Source: an uncultured Lachnospiraceae bacterium (GTDB taxonomy: Bacteria > Bacillota > Clostridia > Lachnospirales > Lachnospiraceae). Taken from it: a stretch of DNA of 64,000 bases. The stretch covers positions 66,256 through 130,255 of the forward strand of contig CAJUPI010000001.1 of the NCBI GenBank assembly GCA_910588125.1, given 5' to 3'. The notes beneath the pieces are model-generated. The model had not been told where the DNA came from, searched no databases, and saw nothing but the letters and a program-made list of their open reading frames with translations. Shown here one piece after another: positions 8,163-16,973 of the stretch (its first letter is position 1; every line of letters starts with the position of its first letter). Position numbers and translations under genes: made by a program.

Positions 8163-9261
8163 AACTGCCTCCTGAGAGCCACTGAAGAGTTTCCAGAAGC
8201 TCCGCATCACTAATCTGACGTTCTATATAAGCGTTGCCAATCTGACGCAACAGAATAAATTGAATGATGCCGGAATCCATCTTTTTATCACTTTTTGTAG
8301 TGGCAAGAATTGTTTGCGGATTTAGCGGCATATTTTTTAAGGATACAGGAAGATGGAAGGCTAAAAACGTTTGGCAAATTTGCTCTAACTCTTTTGCAGA
8401 CAGAAAACCGCGTTTTGCTGAGAGGTAAGCGGCGCCAACACTTCCCAAAGCGACACAGTGCCCATGCAGAAGTTGAAAATTCATTAATTTTTCAACCGCA
8501 TGTCCCAATGTATGTCCAAAGTTAAGCAATGCACGCTCTCCCTTTTCCATAGGATCTTGTTCCACAACATCGCGCTTGATTTTATCGCTTTCCCAAATCA
8601 TAGTGCGGCAAATATCGGTATCCCGACGAAGAATAGCTTCTTTATGCTCGTCTAGCCAATGATAATAGCTCCCATTTTTGATCAGCCCATGTTTGATAAT
8701 TTCTCCCATTCCCGATGCATACTGTTCTTCGCTGAGTGTGTGAAGGGTCTCCGTATTGGTATAGACTAATATTGGCATGTGAAAAGCACCTACCATATTT
8801 TTATACGTATCGAAATCAACCCCCGTTTTTCCTCCGATACTGCTATCTACTTGGGCAAGCAGCGTGGTAGGGATCTGAATGAATCGTATCCCTCGCAAAT
8901 AGGTGGCTGCGGCATAACCGCAAAGATCTCCTGTCACACCACCGCCCAAAGCTATCAGAATATCTTTTCGATCATAATGATTTTGAATCAAGTACCGGTA
9001 CAATTCCTGAACAGTATTGAGATTTTTCTGCTCTTCTCCAGCTGGAAAGCAAAAAGAATCAACCCTCGGACAAACAGTATTAAGACATTTCTTTACGGAA
9101 TCAAGATATAATGAAGCAACATTACTGTCTGTTACAATACAAAACTTTCTTTCAGCTATTCCTAATCTGGAAATTTCTTCTGCCAAAGGAGCAAAGGAAG
9201 TTTCCAGCACAATTTCATAAATCTTTTTTCCATCTTTGCAAACGGACATCCTGTCAGCCAT
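8155..9261 (-). CDS. aroB: 3-dehydroquinate synthase
   Basis: Second step of the shikimate pathway: NAD- and metal-dependent cyclisation of DAHP to 3-dehydroquinate. The 368-residue protein has the NAD-binding GGGVTGDLCGYAAATYLRG segment, followed by the substrate-site PTTLLAQVDSSIGGKTGVD and the metal-binding HGLIK and HTLGHAVEK histidines. The ATG is preceded by AAGGAG. It overlaps lspA at the 3' end. No other aromatic-pathway gene is nearby, so it travels with lspA and the pseudouridine synthase. Confidence 0.95.
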   Translation of the reverse strand: MADRMSVCKDGKKIYEIVLETSFAPLAEEISRLGIAERKFCIVTDSNVASLYLDSVKKCLNTVCPRVDSFCFPAGEEQKNLNTVQELYRYLIQNHYDRKDILIALGGGVTGDLCGYAAATYLRGIRFIQIPTTLLAQVDSSIGGKTGVDFDTYKNMVGAFHMPILVYTNTETLHTLSEEQYASGMGEIIKHGLIKNGSYYHWLDEHKEAILRRDTDICRTMIWESDKIKRDVVEQDPMEKGERALLNFGHTLGHAVEKLMNFQLLHGHCVALGSVGAAYLSAKRGFLSAKELEQICQTFLAFHLPVSLKNMPLNPQTILATTKSDKKMDSGIIQFILLRQIGNAYIERQISDAELLETLQWLSGGSYE

Positions 9262-9299
9262 TTATGTGTCTCCTTTTTGTACTTTTTCAGAACTTAAGA

Positions 9300-9342
9300 A
9301 AGCAAACAATTTTCCAGAGAATCATCGGAAAATTGTCTGCTT
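9300..9342 (-). terminator. Hairpin between sepF and aroB
   Basis: AGCAAACAATTTTCC (9301-9315) pairs with GGAAAATTGTCTGCT (9327-9341), 15 bp with one wobble-like mismatch. It lies in the 138-base gap after the sepF stop and may end the yggS-sepF transcript. The T-run is weak. Confidence 0.5.
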
Positions 9343-9399
9343 CTCCCTCTATAACCCCAATCCTTATATTATGCCCCACTGGTATACTCACTTGTCACT

Positions 9400-9906
9400 T
9401 CAAAGTCGAATGTTCATCCCGGTAACGTCCATATTGCCATTAGTGAAAATATCCTGGAAATCTCCGGACAATTCCACAGACTCCGGAGTGGCAATAAAGA
9501 TATAACTGGAAATCTTTTGAAGATTTCCGTTCATAGAATAGGTGGCGCCGGAAGTGAAATCGATAATCCGTTGAGCAACTTCCGTGTGAATTCCCTCCAT
9601 ATTTAAAACAACTGCTTTATCAGCAAGTAGAAAGTCACAGATATCTCTGGCATCCTCTATGGAGGTCGGTTTAACCATAGCGACCTGCATCGGCTTTCTC
9701 ATCGGTACTACTTTTGATGATGAGCGGGAGAAAAAACGTGGTCTCGGTTCTTCGTCCTCTTCCTCATCCATGTCATCACGAGAATTGCTAAATGTATTTC
9801 TCCTGCCAGGCATGTCCTGCTCGTAATCGTCTTCTGGACCAAAGTAGTCTTCATCATCGTCGTCATTCAGCCGCGTCAAATCCATCAGTCTGCTAATCAG
9901 GCTCAT
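9400..9906 (-). CDS. sepF: Cell division protein SepF
   Basis: FtsZ-bundling protein that helps anchor the Z-ring to the membrane. It has the amphipathic N-terminal membrane helix (MSLISRLMDLTRL), a long acidic and Ser/Arg linker (to about residue 75) and the C-terminal SepF fold (about 78-160, with KPTSIEDARDICDFLL and a terminal GNMDVTGMNI-like end). 168 residues. It sits directly after yggS, an order conserved from Bacillus to Clostridia. It completes, with MinCDE elsewhere in the window, a local set of division-site genes. Confidence 0.93.
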   Translation of the reverse strand: MSLISRLMDLTRLNDDDDEDYFGPEDDYEQDMPGRRNTFSNSRDDMDEEEDEEPRPRFFSRSSSKVVPMRKPMQVAMVKPTSIEDARDICDFLLADKAVVLNMEGIHTEVAQRIIDFTSGATYSMNGNLQKISSYIFIATPESVELSGDFQDIFTNGNMDVTGMNIRL

Positions 9907-9926
9907 ACTTATCTACTCTCCATTTC

Positions 9927-10616
9927 TTATCTGGCACCAAAAATACCAGTACCAACTCTAATCATGGTGGAACCCTCCTCTACGGCAACTTCATAGTCGC
10001 CGGTCATTCCCATAGAAAGGACACTCATGCTAATATTATCGATGTTTTTGTGTTTAATGTCAACATATAATTGAAATAATTTTTTAAAAACATCGCGATT
10101 CTGTTCGGGATTTTCGACAAATGGTGCAATTGTCATCAACCCGCAAACATGGATATGAGAAAAATTACAGATTTGCTGTATGATATTTATGAGTTCTTCC
10201 GGAGAGAAACCGAATTTGCTCTCTTCTCCTGCAACATTTACCTCCAAAAGGATATCCACAATTTTGCTGATTCGTTTTGCTTCCTGCTGTATTTCTTCTG
10301 CCAGACGCAGGGAATCTACAGAATGAATCATAGTAACGAAAGGAAGAACCTGCCGTACTTTATTCCGTTGCAGATGTCCAATCATATGAAATCTGGTATC
10401 TTTCGGCATTTGCGGCGCCTTTTGCAAAATCTCCTGAACCTTATTTTCTCCGAAATCCCGTACGCCGCAATCATAAGCAAGCTGTAAAGCCTCCAATGGC
10501 TTGGTTTTACTGACAGCAATTAATGTTACCTCATGAGTATCTCTTCCGGAACGGTTACAAGCGCACTGAATCCGTTCCTGAACCTGCCTCAAATGACTTG
10601 AAATATATTCTTTCAT
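9927..10616 (-). CDS. YggS/PLPBP family pyridoxal-phosphate-binding protein
   Basis: PLP homeostasis protein with a single alanine-racemase-like barrel and no known enzyme activity. The PLP lysine is Lys37 in IAVSKTKP. Family motifs DFGENKVQE, HMIGHLQRNK and LSMGMTGDYEVAVEEGSTMIRVG are all present, the last forming the phosphate-binding end. 229 residues, normal. The start has AGGGAG upstream. It lies 20 bases before sepF and directly after the HlyD-like gene, the usual position of ylmE in division clusters. Confidence 0.95.
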   Translation of the reverse strand: MKEYISSHLRQVQERIQCACNRSGRDTHEVTLIAVSKTKPLEALQLAYDCGVRDFGENKVQEILQKAPQMPKDTRFHMIGHLQRNKVRQVLPFVTMIHSVDSLRLAEEIQQEAKRISKIVDILLEVNVAGEESKFGFSPEELINIIQQICNFSHIHVCGLMTIAPFVENPEQNRDVFKKLFQLYVDIKHKNIDNISMSVLSMGMTGDYEVAVEEGSTMIRVGTGIFGAR

Positions 10617-10638
10617 TTTGTTTTACTCCCTCTTTGTT

Positions 10639-12045
10639 TCATTGATAAATCAATGTCCCCTCTTCTACCGTATCAGCATCCAGTACGATATGGTCATAAA
10701 CGGATAGTCCATAGCTCATACCTTTGCGAACCGTACAATACTCTTCATTAGACTTGAGAATTTCTATTAATTTAAAAACCGCGTAACCTTTATTAATATT
10801 ATAAACCCCTTGTAAAGAATCGGTAGCACCTATCTGATATCGTTCCGTCGAGTCAGGCTTAATGATAAAATCTCCTGGCTTGACCGGACTGCTATCCCCC
10901 ATGTCAATATAATAATATTCTTCTGTAGAATTGTAAACCGTTACGGATACAAATTCTGCAGAGGAGCCGTTTTCTGTATAAATCTCCTTCATAAAACCAA
11001 TTTCACTGCTGTCTCCTCCCTGTGTCATAAAATCTAAGGGTATCAAAAAAAATTCTTTAGTGGTTACTGCTGTTGAAGGAATTTTAAGCCCGTCAGCTTG
11101 TTCTGTTTCCACCTCAAAAGACACATATCGATCGCTAATAAACTGCACCATGTATTGATTAAAATCCAGTTTGCCATAAGTATTGCCATCTGCACCAGTT
11201 ATCAGTGAAAATGTACCGTCCGTTTCCAAATTGCGGGAATTGAAAATCACATGAAGTTTGGTTTTGTCTGTATATTCTGTCAATTGCTCCTCAGTAATGG
11301 GAAAAAGAATACTCCAATCATCAGAAGTGATAAGCTTATAAACAGCATCTGAAACAGCGATCCGTTGTCCTGCTTTGGTAATTTCTCTTGCGTATCCAGT
11401 GCGATCAAAACAAGAAGCCGTGATTTGTTCTGCCGTCAGTTCTTCGTATTGATCAATTGCATAGGATACCACTCCGGACGCAGGTGCCTGTACCTGCCAG
11501 AACATCACTCCCGTCTGTCCCATCATATTATCCATGCTTTCCAAAGTATTAAAATTTACATATTCTGATACAGAAGCGTCTAGGCTGGAGCGCAGAGAAT
11601 AACTTAAATCAAAGTCCAGATCAGAATAAGACATAGCAAAAGAAGACAATTGCCGTTTGATTTCAGACAAATTATCATTAGTCAGAATTGCATTATTCTC
11701 ACTTTGTTCTTCCAGAAAAGAAGAAAGGCTTCCGGTCTCATCGATAGAGTAGATTCTCGAGCCTACAGCGGCTCGTTTGCCTTCCCGTACATAATAATGG
11801 ATATAGCCGGCACGTTCTGCATATTGAACGGATTCCTGCCTTAAAATGATGCCAGTATATCCATGATCTGTGACAATATCCCCTTCTATCACCTCATAAA
11901 ATTGGATTTTTTCTTTTTTCGCATAAGTATAAACGCTAAATGACATATAAACGAATATAATGGCAAAGATAATCATTCCGACATTAATATTCAAGGGGCG
12001 CCGGTATTTGGATGACTCCTTTGGATATTTTCTTTTCTTGTGCAA
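10639..12045 (-). CDS. HlyD-like membrane-fusion protein
   Basis: Single-pass envelope protein of 468 residues. A basic N-terminus precedes one membrane helix (about 22-40), then a biotinyl/lipoyl-like HlyD segment (VIEGDIVTDHGYTGIILRQ...AERAGYIHYYVREGKRAAVGSRIYSID), a helical region (about 110-170) and a second half-motif (APASGVVSYAID). The C-terminal half resembles a beta-rich adaptor domain. The TTG start has GGAGGG 7 bases upstream. No ABC or MFS exporter is adjacent, so a drug-efflux role is not supported. Its constant neighbours here are yggS and sepF, hinting at an envelope or division role. Confidence 0.72.
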   Translation of the reverse strand: MHKKRKYPKESSKYRRPLNINVGMIIFAIIFVYMSFSVYTYAKKEKIQFYEVIEGDIVTDHGYTGIILRQESVQYAERAGYIHYYVREGKRAAVGSRIYSIDETGSLSSFLEEQSENNAILTNDNLSEIKRQLSSFAMSYSDLDFDLSYSLRSSLDASVSEYVNFNTLESMDNMMGQTGVMFWQVQAPASGVVSYAIDQYEELTAEQITASCFDRTGYAREITKAGQRIAVSDAVYKLITSDDWSILFPITEEQLTEYTDKTKLHVIFNSRNLETDGTFSLITGADGNTYGKLDFNQYMVQFISDRYVSFEVETEQADGLKIPSTAVTTKEFFLIPLDFMTQGGDSSEIGFMKEIYTENGSSAEFVSVTVYNSTEEYYYIDMGDSSPVKPGDFIIKPDSTERYQIGATDSLQGVYNINKGYAVFKLIEILKSNEEYCTVRKGMSYGLSVYDHIVLDADTVEEGTLIYQ

Positions 12046-12069
12046 TGCTTTTCCCTCCGGCCGATTATC

Positions 12070-12102
12070 AAAAAAAGGGAACCTGCTCCCAAGTCCCCTT
12101 TT
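12070..12102 (-). terminator. Rho-independent terminator after the P-loop gene
   Basis: On the minus strand AAAGGGGAC pairs with GTTCCCTTT (one G-U) around a 10-base loop, followed by seven T. It lies 11 bases past the P-loop gene stop and 25 bases before the HlyD-like start, so it could also act as an attenuator for that operon. Confidence 0.8.
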
Positions 12103-12112
12103 GTATCTATCA

Positions 12113-12532
12113 TTACAGAGAAATAATCACGTCCTTCTGTATCGCCTCCGGCATCTCATGGGAATCCATAGATATACTGAGTACAAAATTCACGCTGTAA
12201 TCGGCGCTAAGCTTTTCCAGAACCGCAATGGTTTCACTGATGTCTTCTCCTTCCAGGCAGGCAAGCTTTAAAAAGCTGTCCAAAAACATAGTCTCAATAT
12301 CGTGATCCTGAGAAATAATTCCACTGATAAATCCTATAAATCCCTGACTGTTGATAATCGGAAACTTATTCACATTGATCAAACGAATACGATTGTTCAA
12401 TTCATACATATGTTTGGAGCTTTTATCCAGATAGACGATAGATCCAGCGGCAGTCTTAATAGAATTATTCGCCATATCTAAGAGATGCTTCGTCTTTCCT
12501 TTTCCTTTATTGCCTGCAATAATCTGCACCAT
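12113..12532 (-). CDS. Small P-loop ATPase-like protein of unknown function
   Basis: 139-residue protein with a clean Walker A motif at residues 7-14 (GNKGKGKT) and a hydrophobic strand ending in Asp (ETMFLDSF, about 80-88) that could be Walker B. There is no membrane segment and no recognisable partner domain. Such short proteins occur in Lachnospiraceae and are sometimes labelled as twitching-motility ATPases, but nothing here supports motility. It has its own promoter (12591-12619), an AAGGAGG-type ribosome site and its own terminator, so it is a single-gene unit between the D,D-carboxypeptidase and HlyD-like genes. Function unknown. Confidence 0.7.
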   Translation of the reverse strand: MVQIIAGNKGKGKTKHLLDMANNSIKTAAGSIVYLDKSSKHMYELNNRIRLINVNKFPIINSQGFIGFISGIISQDHDIETMFLDSFLKLACLEGEDISETIAVLEKLSADYSVNFVLSISMDSHEMPEAIQKDVIISL

Positions 12533-12590
12533 ATTAATCTCCTCCTTGGGTTTATAATATTTGTGTAAAAAGTCTGATATTCATAAAACA

Positions 12591-12619
12591 ATTATAGTAT
12601 AATTTCGCAGATTAAGCAA
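12591..12619 (-). promoter_or_regulatory. Promoter of the small P-loop gene
   Basis: Minus strand TTGCTT (12619-12614), 17-base spacer, TATAAT (12596-12591), about 60 bases before the start codon. Confidence 0.72.
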
Positions 12620-12622
12620 TCA

Positions 12623-13615
12623 CTAATTGACAATTTTCTGAATTATATTTGTCATATCCTGATAAAGCGTCTGCCTGTTTTCTGATTTCATCACTACGGA
12701 AACATACTCGCGTCCTTGTTCATCTTTGCTTTCCATAATCAGGCAGCTTCCGGCCGCCCTCGTAGTGCCAGTTTTTCCTCCCAGAACGGAAAGGCCGCTT
12801 GGCATCGGCTGCTGGCCTGTCAGATATTGATTGCTGTTTTTCCAGGTTTGAGATTTTGCATTACCCTGTGCGTCCAAAAAATCGGCTGTATAGGCACTGG
12901 TCCCCACGACTTTACGAAAAATCGGCTCTTTCATCGCTTCTTGAAAAATCAGATATAAATCATAGGCAGTCGTATAATGTTGCTCATCATGAAGGCCATG
13001 AGGATTCACAAAATGGGTGTCTGTAGCTCCGATTGCCTTAGCTTCCTGATTCATTAGCTCAGCAAAATCTTGAATGCTGCCGGAAATATGTACGGCAATC
13101 GTTGCACCGGCATCATTGCCCGAAGGTAACATTAAACCATACAAAAGCTGTTCCATTGTCAAGGTATCTCCGGGACTGATGTGGCAAAGTGTTGCCCCGG
13201 ATTCTGTAATAATGGCTTCTTGTCCTACTGTCACTTTTTCTTGCAAATTTTGTTCTTCTGATAAATGACCATGGCGAATTGCTACCAAAGCCGTCATTAC
13301 CTTGGTAATACTGGCCGGATAAAGCCGCTTAAAGGCATTTTTGGCAAAAAGGGTAGAAGGATCGTCCAGAGAAAATACAGCGGCAGACTCTGCCTTAATA
13401 TTGCTGTCCTGCCCCGGAACTTCTGATGAAATCACACAAAGATCCGATGCAAACAGTTCCGCCCTTCGATCATCAAGAGGAATAAGAAAAGACAAATCGT
13501 CCAAACGTTCCTGTAAAGGATAGACCGTGTCAGGTATCGTTTCTTTTTGTCCGCATCCGGTAAGCATCAGGCAGATTGACAGTCCTATAATTCCCAAGAT
13601 CCTATGATATCGCAT
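12623..13615 (-). CDS. D-alanyl-D-alanine carboxypeptidase (peptidase S11), lipoprotein
   Basis: Penicillin-binding carboxypeptidase that trims the terminal D-Ala from peptidoglycan stem peptides. The N-terminus is a lipoprotein signal ending in LTGC (lipid Cys21), unlike the classical DacA that anchors by a C-terminal amphipathic helix. The serine-protease motifs are SITK (Ser102, Lys105), SGN (165-167) and KTG (281-283). The C-terminal DacA beta domain is missing: the protein ends about 50 residues after KTG, at 330 residues. It is the last gene of the radC-mre-min-rodA-mgsA run, which fits a role in elongation-phase wall remodelling. Confidence 0.92.
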   Translation of the reverse strand: MRYHRILGIIGLSICLMLTGCGQKETIPDTVYPLQERLDDLSFLIPLDDRRAELFASDLCVISSEVPGQDSNIKAESAAVFSLDDPSTLFAKNAFKRLYPASITKVMTALVAIRHGHLSEEQNLQEKVTVGQEAIITESGATLCHISPGDTLTMEQLLYGLMLPSGNDAGATIAVHISGSIQDFAELMNQEAKAIGATDTHFVNPHGLHDEQHYTTAYDLYLIFQEAMKEPIFRKVVGTSAYTADFLDAQGNAKSQTWKNSNQYLTGQQPMPSGLSVLGGKTGTTRAAGSCLIMESKDEQGREYVSVVMKSENRQTLYQDMTNIIQKIVN

Positions 13616-13629
13616 TTAAGCACGTTCTC

Positions 13630-14025
13630 CTATCGATAAATCTCTCTCCACTCCAAATCCCCACGATCTAACGCTTTAATTAAAAGTTCTGCCGTAGCCA
13701 GATTCGTAGCCAAAGGAATATTGTAGGTATCACAAAGCTTTACAACATTGTTGACATCAGGTTCATGGGATTTGGAGGTCAAGGGATCCCGCAGGAAAAT
13801 CACCAGATCCATTTCATTATGCTCAATCTGTGCGGCAATCTGCTGCTGTCCACCGAGATGGCCCGCCAGATATTTGCGAATATTTAAATTAGTGACCTCT
13901 TCTACCAGCCTGCCCGTAGTCCCGGTTGCAAACAGATCATGTTTATTCAAAATCCCCCGATACGCAATACAAAAATTCTGCATCAGTTTTTTCTTCGCGT
14001 CATGTGCTATCAAACCGATGTTCAT
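13630..14025 (-). CDS. mgsA: Methylglyoxal synthase
   Basis: Converts dihydroxyacetone phosphate to methylglyoxal and phosphate, a bypass that relieves sugar-phosphate build-up. 131 residues from ATG 14025, which has GGAGGG upstream; the longer frame to 14073 reads into the rodA end. Visible family motifs are IGLIAHDAKK at the N-terminus, ATGTTGRLVEE (phosphate site), GGQQQIAAQI and LVIFLRDPLTSKSHEPDV with the catalytic Asp. It follows rodA by 16 bases. Its presence in a cell-shape operon is common in Lachnospiraceae and its regulatory meaning is unclear. Confidence 0.95.
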   Translation of the reverse strand: MNIGLIAHDAKKKLMQNFCIAYRGILNKHDLFATGTTGRLVEEVTNLNIRKYLAGHLGGQQQIAAQIEHNEMDLVIFLRDPLTSKSHEPDVNNVVKLCDTYNIPLATNLATAELLIKALDRGDLEWREIYR

Positions 14026-14041
14026 AAGTAAACCCTCCTTT

Positions 14042-15160
14042 TTAGTTACTGATTTTTCTTTGAAGTCCAACATTAAGGGTTATTCCGATTCCTATATACA
14101 TGCTTATCAAAGAACTGACCCCATAGCTGATAAATGGGAGCGGCAAACCGGTATTGGGAAACACTCCGGTTGCAACGGCAATATTGGAAAAGCTCTGAAA
14201 GGCCAACAACGCCGCCATACCTACACATAGCAGGCGTCCTGCCATATCCTTTGTCTTTGCTGCCATAATCAGACATTCGTAGACAATCAGCGCAATCAAC
14301 AAAATCACCATTGTACATCCCACAAAACCTAACTCTTCCCCTATAACAGCAAAAATAAAATCGGTTTGTTCCTCTGACAGAAAATTACCATTCTTTACGG
14401 AGTTGGCAGTATAATTCAGGCCTTTCCCGTGGAGCATGCCAGATCCGATTGCCATAATGGAATTATCCTGCTGAAGGTTTGCCTCGGCATATTTTTCTTT
14501 AAAAAAGAATGCCAAAATACGCCGTGCCTGATAACCTTTTAAAAACGGAACTTTGTCATACTGCAGCAGATAAATAAATAGCGTGCCGACAGGAACCAAG
14601 AATGCCAATCCTCCCAGAATCCAACGGTAGCTCAAGCCCGCCGCAAACAGCATACAGGTAAAAACAAATACAATGACCAAACCAGTAGAAAGATCTGGCT
14701 CTTCATATATCAGCCCGAATACTGCCAACAACAATACACCTGCCAGCAAAAGGGTCGTAAGATAATTGAGTTTTGCCTGTTTCTTACTGAAGAACCAGGC
14801 AAAAAATACAATTAGGCCTACCTTGACAAATTCCGAAGGCTGAATCTGCCCAATACCAGGAAGTTTCAGCCATCGGGTAGCATTATTGACATTTTCGCCA
14901 AACATAAGTACAGCGATCAAACCAATCACGCAAGCAACATAAACAAGAGTCGCCAGAGACAGGATTCTGTGATAATCCAACAGAGATAGCAAGATAGCAA
15001 TCATAAAACCAACTATAATTCCCATAATCTGCTTGCTTACCAGAGAACTCTCCTGACCAGTGGCACTGCTGATTACCAGAACGCCTAAAACGTTCAACAA
15101 AAGTATATAAATAGTTAAGCGAAAATTGTAATTTTTAAATTCATATTCATCAAACAGCAT
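14042..15160 (-). CDS. rodA: Rod-shape protein RodA (SEDS peptidoglycan glycosyltransferase)
   Basis: SEDS-family membrane enzyme that polymerises glycan strands with a class B PBP during elongation. 372 residues with about ten membrane helices. Conserved SEDS features are the extracellular loop with WLKLPGIGQIQPSEFVKVG, YEEPDLSTGLVI, and IGSGMLHGKG...EQTDFIFAVIGEELGF, and a C-terminal TGVFPNTGLPLPFISYG. Assigned to RodA rather than FtsW because it lies in the mreC-mreD-PBP2-min cluster. Its ATG overlaps the minE stop by one base (TAATG), so the two are translationally coupled. Confidence 0.92.
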   Translation of the reverse strand: MLFDEYEFKNYNFRLTIYILLLNVLGVLVISSATGQESSLVSKQIMGIIVGFMIAILLSLLDYHRILSLATLVYVACVIGLIAVLMFGENVNNATRWLKLPGIGQIQPSEFVKVGLIVFFAWFFSKKQAKLNYLTTLLLAGVLLLAVFGLIYEEPDLSTGLVIVFVFTCMLFAAGLSYRWILGGLAFLVPVGTLFIYLLQYDKVPFLKGYQARRILAFFFKEKYAEANLQQDNSIMAIGSGMLHGKGLNYTANSVKNGNFLSEEQTDFIFAVIGEELGFVGCTMVILLIALIVYECLIMAAKTKDMAGRLLCVGMAALLAFQSFSNIAVATGVFPNTGLPLPFISYGVSSLISMYIGIGITLNVGLQRKISN

Positions 15161-15438
15161 TAGTCATTCCTCATGTTTGTAAGACGACGGAATGGAACTT
15201 TCGCCGAAAGTATAGAAACCGGCTCCTTCGTTCCTGCGCATTCCATCTGAGCCAGACGGATATCAATTCTCTTGGAATCAATCTCCACATGCCGGGACAA
15301 TATCCGAATCATCTCCTCCCGGATTCCGTCAATGAGACCGGGACTGAATCCGGACTGATCCGATACCAGTACCAGCTTTAGACGGCTTCTGGCAATCTCA
15401 CCGGAATTGCTTTTGTGAAAACAAAATATCCGTCTCAT
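15160..15438 (-). CDS. minE: Cell division topological specificity factor MinE
   Basis: Stimulates MinD ATPase and displaces MinC, setting up Min oscillation. 92 residues. The N-terminal ARSRLKLVLVSDQSG segment corresponds to the MinD-contact helix or strand (RLxLVLxxDR in relatives), then GLIDGIREEMIRILSRHVEID leads into the beta dimerisation domain. It follows minD by 11 bases and overlaps rodA by one. Presence of MinE (with no DivIVA gene seen here) indicates an oscillating Gram-negative-like Min system. Confidence 0.92.
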   Translation of the reverse strand: MRRIFCFHKSNSGEIARSRLKLVLVSDQSGFSPGLIDGIREEMIRILSRHVEIDSKRIDIRLAQMECAGTKEPVSILSAKVPFRRLTNMRND

Positions 15439-15449
15439 CTGCTGCCCTC

Positions 15450-16241
15450 CTATGCCCGTTTCAGGAAATCAGAGAGCCGAAGAAGTAATCCGCGTTGGGG
15501 ATTCATATCCAAAAGAGGGACGGATTCTCCAGCGATTCGCTTACAGATATTCAAAAAGGCTTGTCCAGCCAGGGAATCGGTATCCACCAACGGCTCTCCC
15601 TGGTTTGTAGACACAACAATATCTTCGTCGTCAGGAACTGCACCGATGATATTAACAGCTAAGATATCCGCCACATCATCGATCGACATCATATCTCCCC
15701 GGCGAACCATATCCATGCGGATCCGGTTAACTACCAGATCCACATCGCGCATATCTGCAGCTTCCAACAGTCCGATAATCCGGTCAGCATCCCGAATGGC
15801 AGACACTTCCGGGGTTGTCACTACCAGAGCCCGATCTGCACCGGCAATTGCATTTTGAAAGCCCTGCTCTATTCCAGCAGGACAATCTAAAAGTATATAA
15901 TCAAAATCTTCTTTTAAATCATCCGTCAGTTTACGCATCTGGCCGGGATTGACAGCAGTCTTGTCCCGCGTCTGCGCAGACGGAAGCAGATAAAGATTCG
16001 GATATCTTTTGTCTTTTATCAGGGCTTGTTTCATCCGGCAGTTTCCTTCCACCACATCCACCAGATTATAAATAATCCGGTTTTCCAGTCCCATCACCAC
16101 ATCCAGATTCCGCAGTCCGATATCTGTATCAATTAATACCGTGCGGAAACCAAGCAGCGCCAGCCCGGTTCCAATATTGGCAGTGGTAGTCGTTTTGCCG
16201 ACCCCGCCTTTTCCAGAAGTAATTACAATGACTTCACTCAT
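15450..16241 (-). CDS. minD: Septum site-determining ATPase MinD
   Basis: Membrane-cycling ParA/MinD-type ATPase that recruits MinC to poles. 263 residues from ATG 16241, which has GGAGG just upstream. The deviant Walker A KGGVGKTTTT is at about residues 11-20, followed by the switch segment LIDTDIGLRNLDVVMGLE and LLDCPAGIEQGF. The C-terminus (QRGLLLRLSDFLKRA) is the amphipathic membrane-targeting helix. It lies between minC and minE in one transcript. Confidence 0.97.
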   Translation of the reverse strand: MSEVIVITSGKGGVGKTTTTANIGTGLALLGFRTVLIDTDIGLRNLDVVMGLENRIIYNLVDVVEGNCRMKQALIKDKRYPNLYLLPSAQTRDKTAVNPGQMRKLTDDLKEDFDYILLDCPAGIEQGFQNAIAGADRALVVTTPEVSAIRDADRIIGLLEAADMRDVDLVVNRIRMDMVRRGDMMSIDDVADILAVNIIGAVPDDEDIVVSTNQGEPLVDTDSLAGQAFLNICKRIAGESVPLLDMNPQRGLLLRLSDFLKRA

Positions 16242-16307
16242 AGAACGCCTCCTGAAAAGATAAATACACACTTCTATTCTACATTAAAACTTGGAATTTT
16301 TCCAGTG

Positions 16308-16973
16308 CTAATTGAAATTTATCATGTTTAAAAAGCTTTTTTTAATAGGTTTTGTAAAAATATTACCGTTTTCGACAAAAGCAGTCATCGCACCTTTGCC
16401 AAGCCTTCTGCCTTTATCACCATATTGGCGGCTGTAAGTGCCTATTTTCAGCTGTAATGGAGCCATCTCCAGAGCAACCACCACAGCATCTTCATTGCCG
16501 GATATACCGGCGTGGGCAGTACCTTTTAGCGTTCCCAGGATAATGATATTGCCGCGGGCAGTCACGCGGGCACCATGAAGGACATCGCCAATGATAACAA
16601 TACTGGCTTCGGAATCCAAAGATTCTCCCCGGTGTAGATCTCCCCGGTAAAACTGGCCGGTCCGATAAGACAACTCCATGAGCTTCTGATTCAGAGCTTT
16701 TTCACATCGTTCTATTCTTTGTGCATCCTGATCAATCAGGCAAAGGATCTCCACACTGGAATTCTCTGTAATCGTATTGACAATTTGAAATTCTTCTCCT
16801 GCAGTCAGTTCTCTTCCTTCCAGCATCAGTGCCATCTGAACACTTCCCCAAAAACGGGCATTCTGCCTGAATTTTGCCGCGATGTCGGACAAAAGCTCCT
16901 CGAAAGTACAATCCGGATCCAGAATGATGCTCATCCCCGATTTGCTGCTTTTGATCACTACTCTGCTTTTCAA
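16308..16973 (-). CDS. minC: Septum site-determining protein MinC
   Basis: FtsZ polymerisation inhibitor delivered by MinD. 221 residues. The N-terminal domain (to about 110) is the divergent FtsZ-binding fold. The C-terminal beta-helix has the glycine-rich turns GDVLHGARVTARGNIIILGTLKGTAHAG and ends with a MinD-binding face (ALEMAPLQLKIG). The start is TTG at 16973, supported by GAGGGG 6 bases upstream. The C-terminal tail beyond the beta-helix (about 190-221) is basic and longer than usual. Confidence 0.93.
   Translation of the reverse strand: MKSRVVIKSSKSGMSIILDPDCTFEELLSDIAAKFRQNARFWGSVQMALMLEGRELTAGEEFQIVNTITENSSVEILCLIDQDAQRIERCEKALNQKLMELSYRTGQFYRGDLHRGESLDSEASIVIIGDVLHGARVTARGNIIILGTLKGTAHAGISGNEDAVVVALEMAPLQLKIGTYSRQYGDKGRRLGKGAMTAFVENGNIFTKPIKKSFLNMINFN

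Noticed and set aside
10639..12045. HlyD-like gene as part of a drug exporter
   Set aside because: No ABC, RND or MFS partner adjacent, so efflux is not supported.
13748..14230. 160-codon plus-strand open frame opposite mgsA/rodA
   Set aside because: Antisense to two clearly coding genes, no family pattern and no ribosome site.
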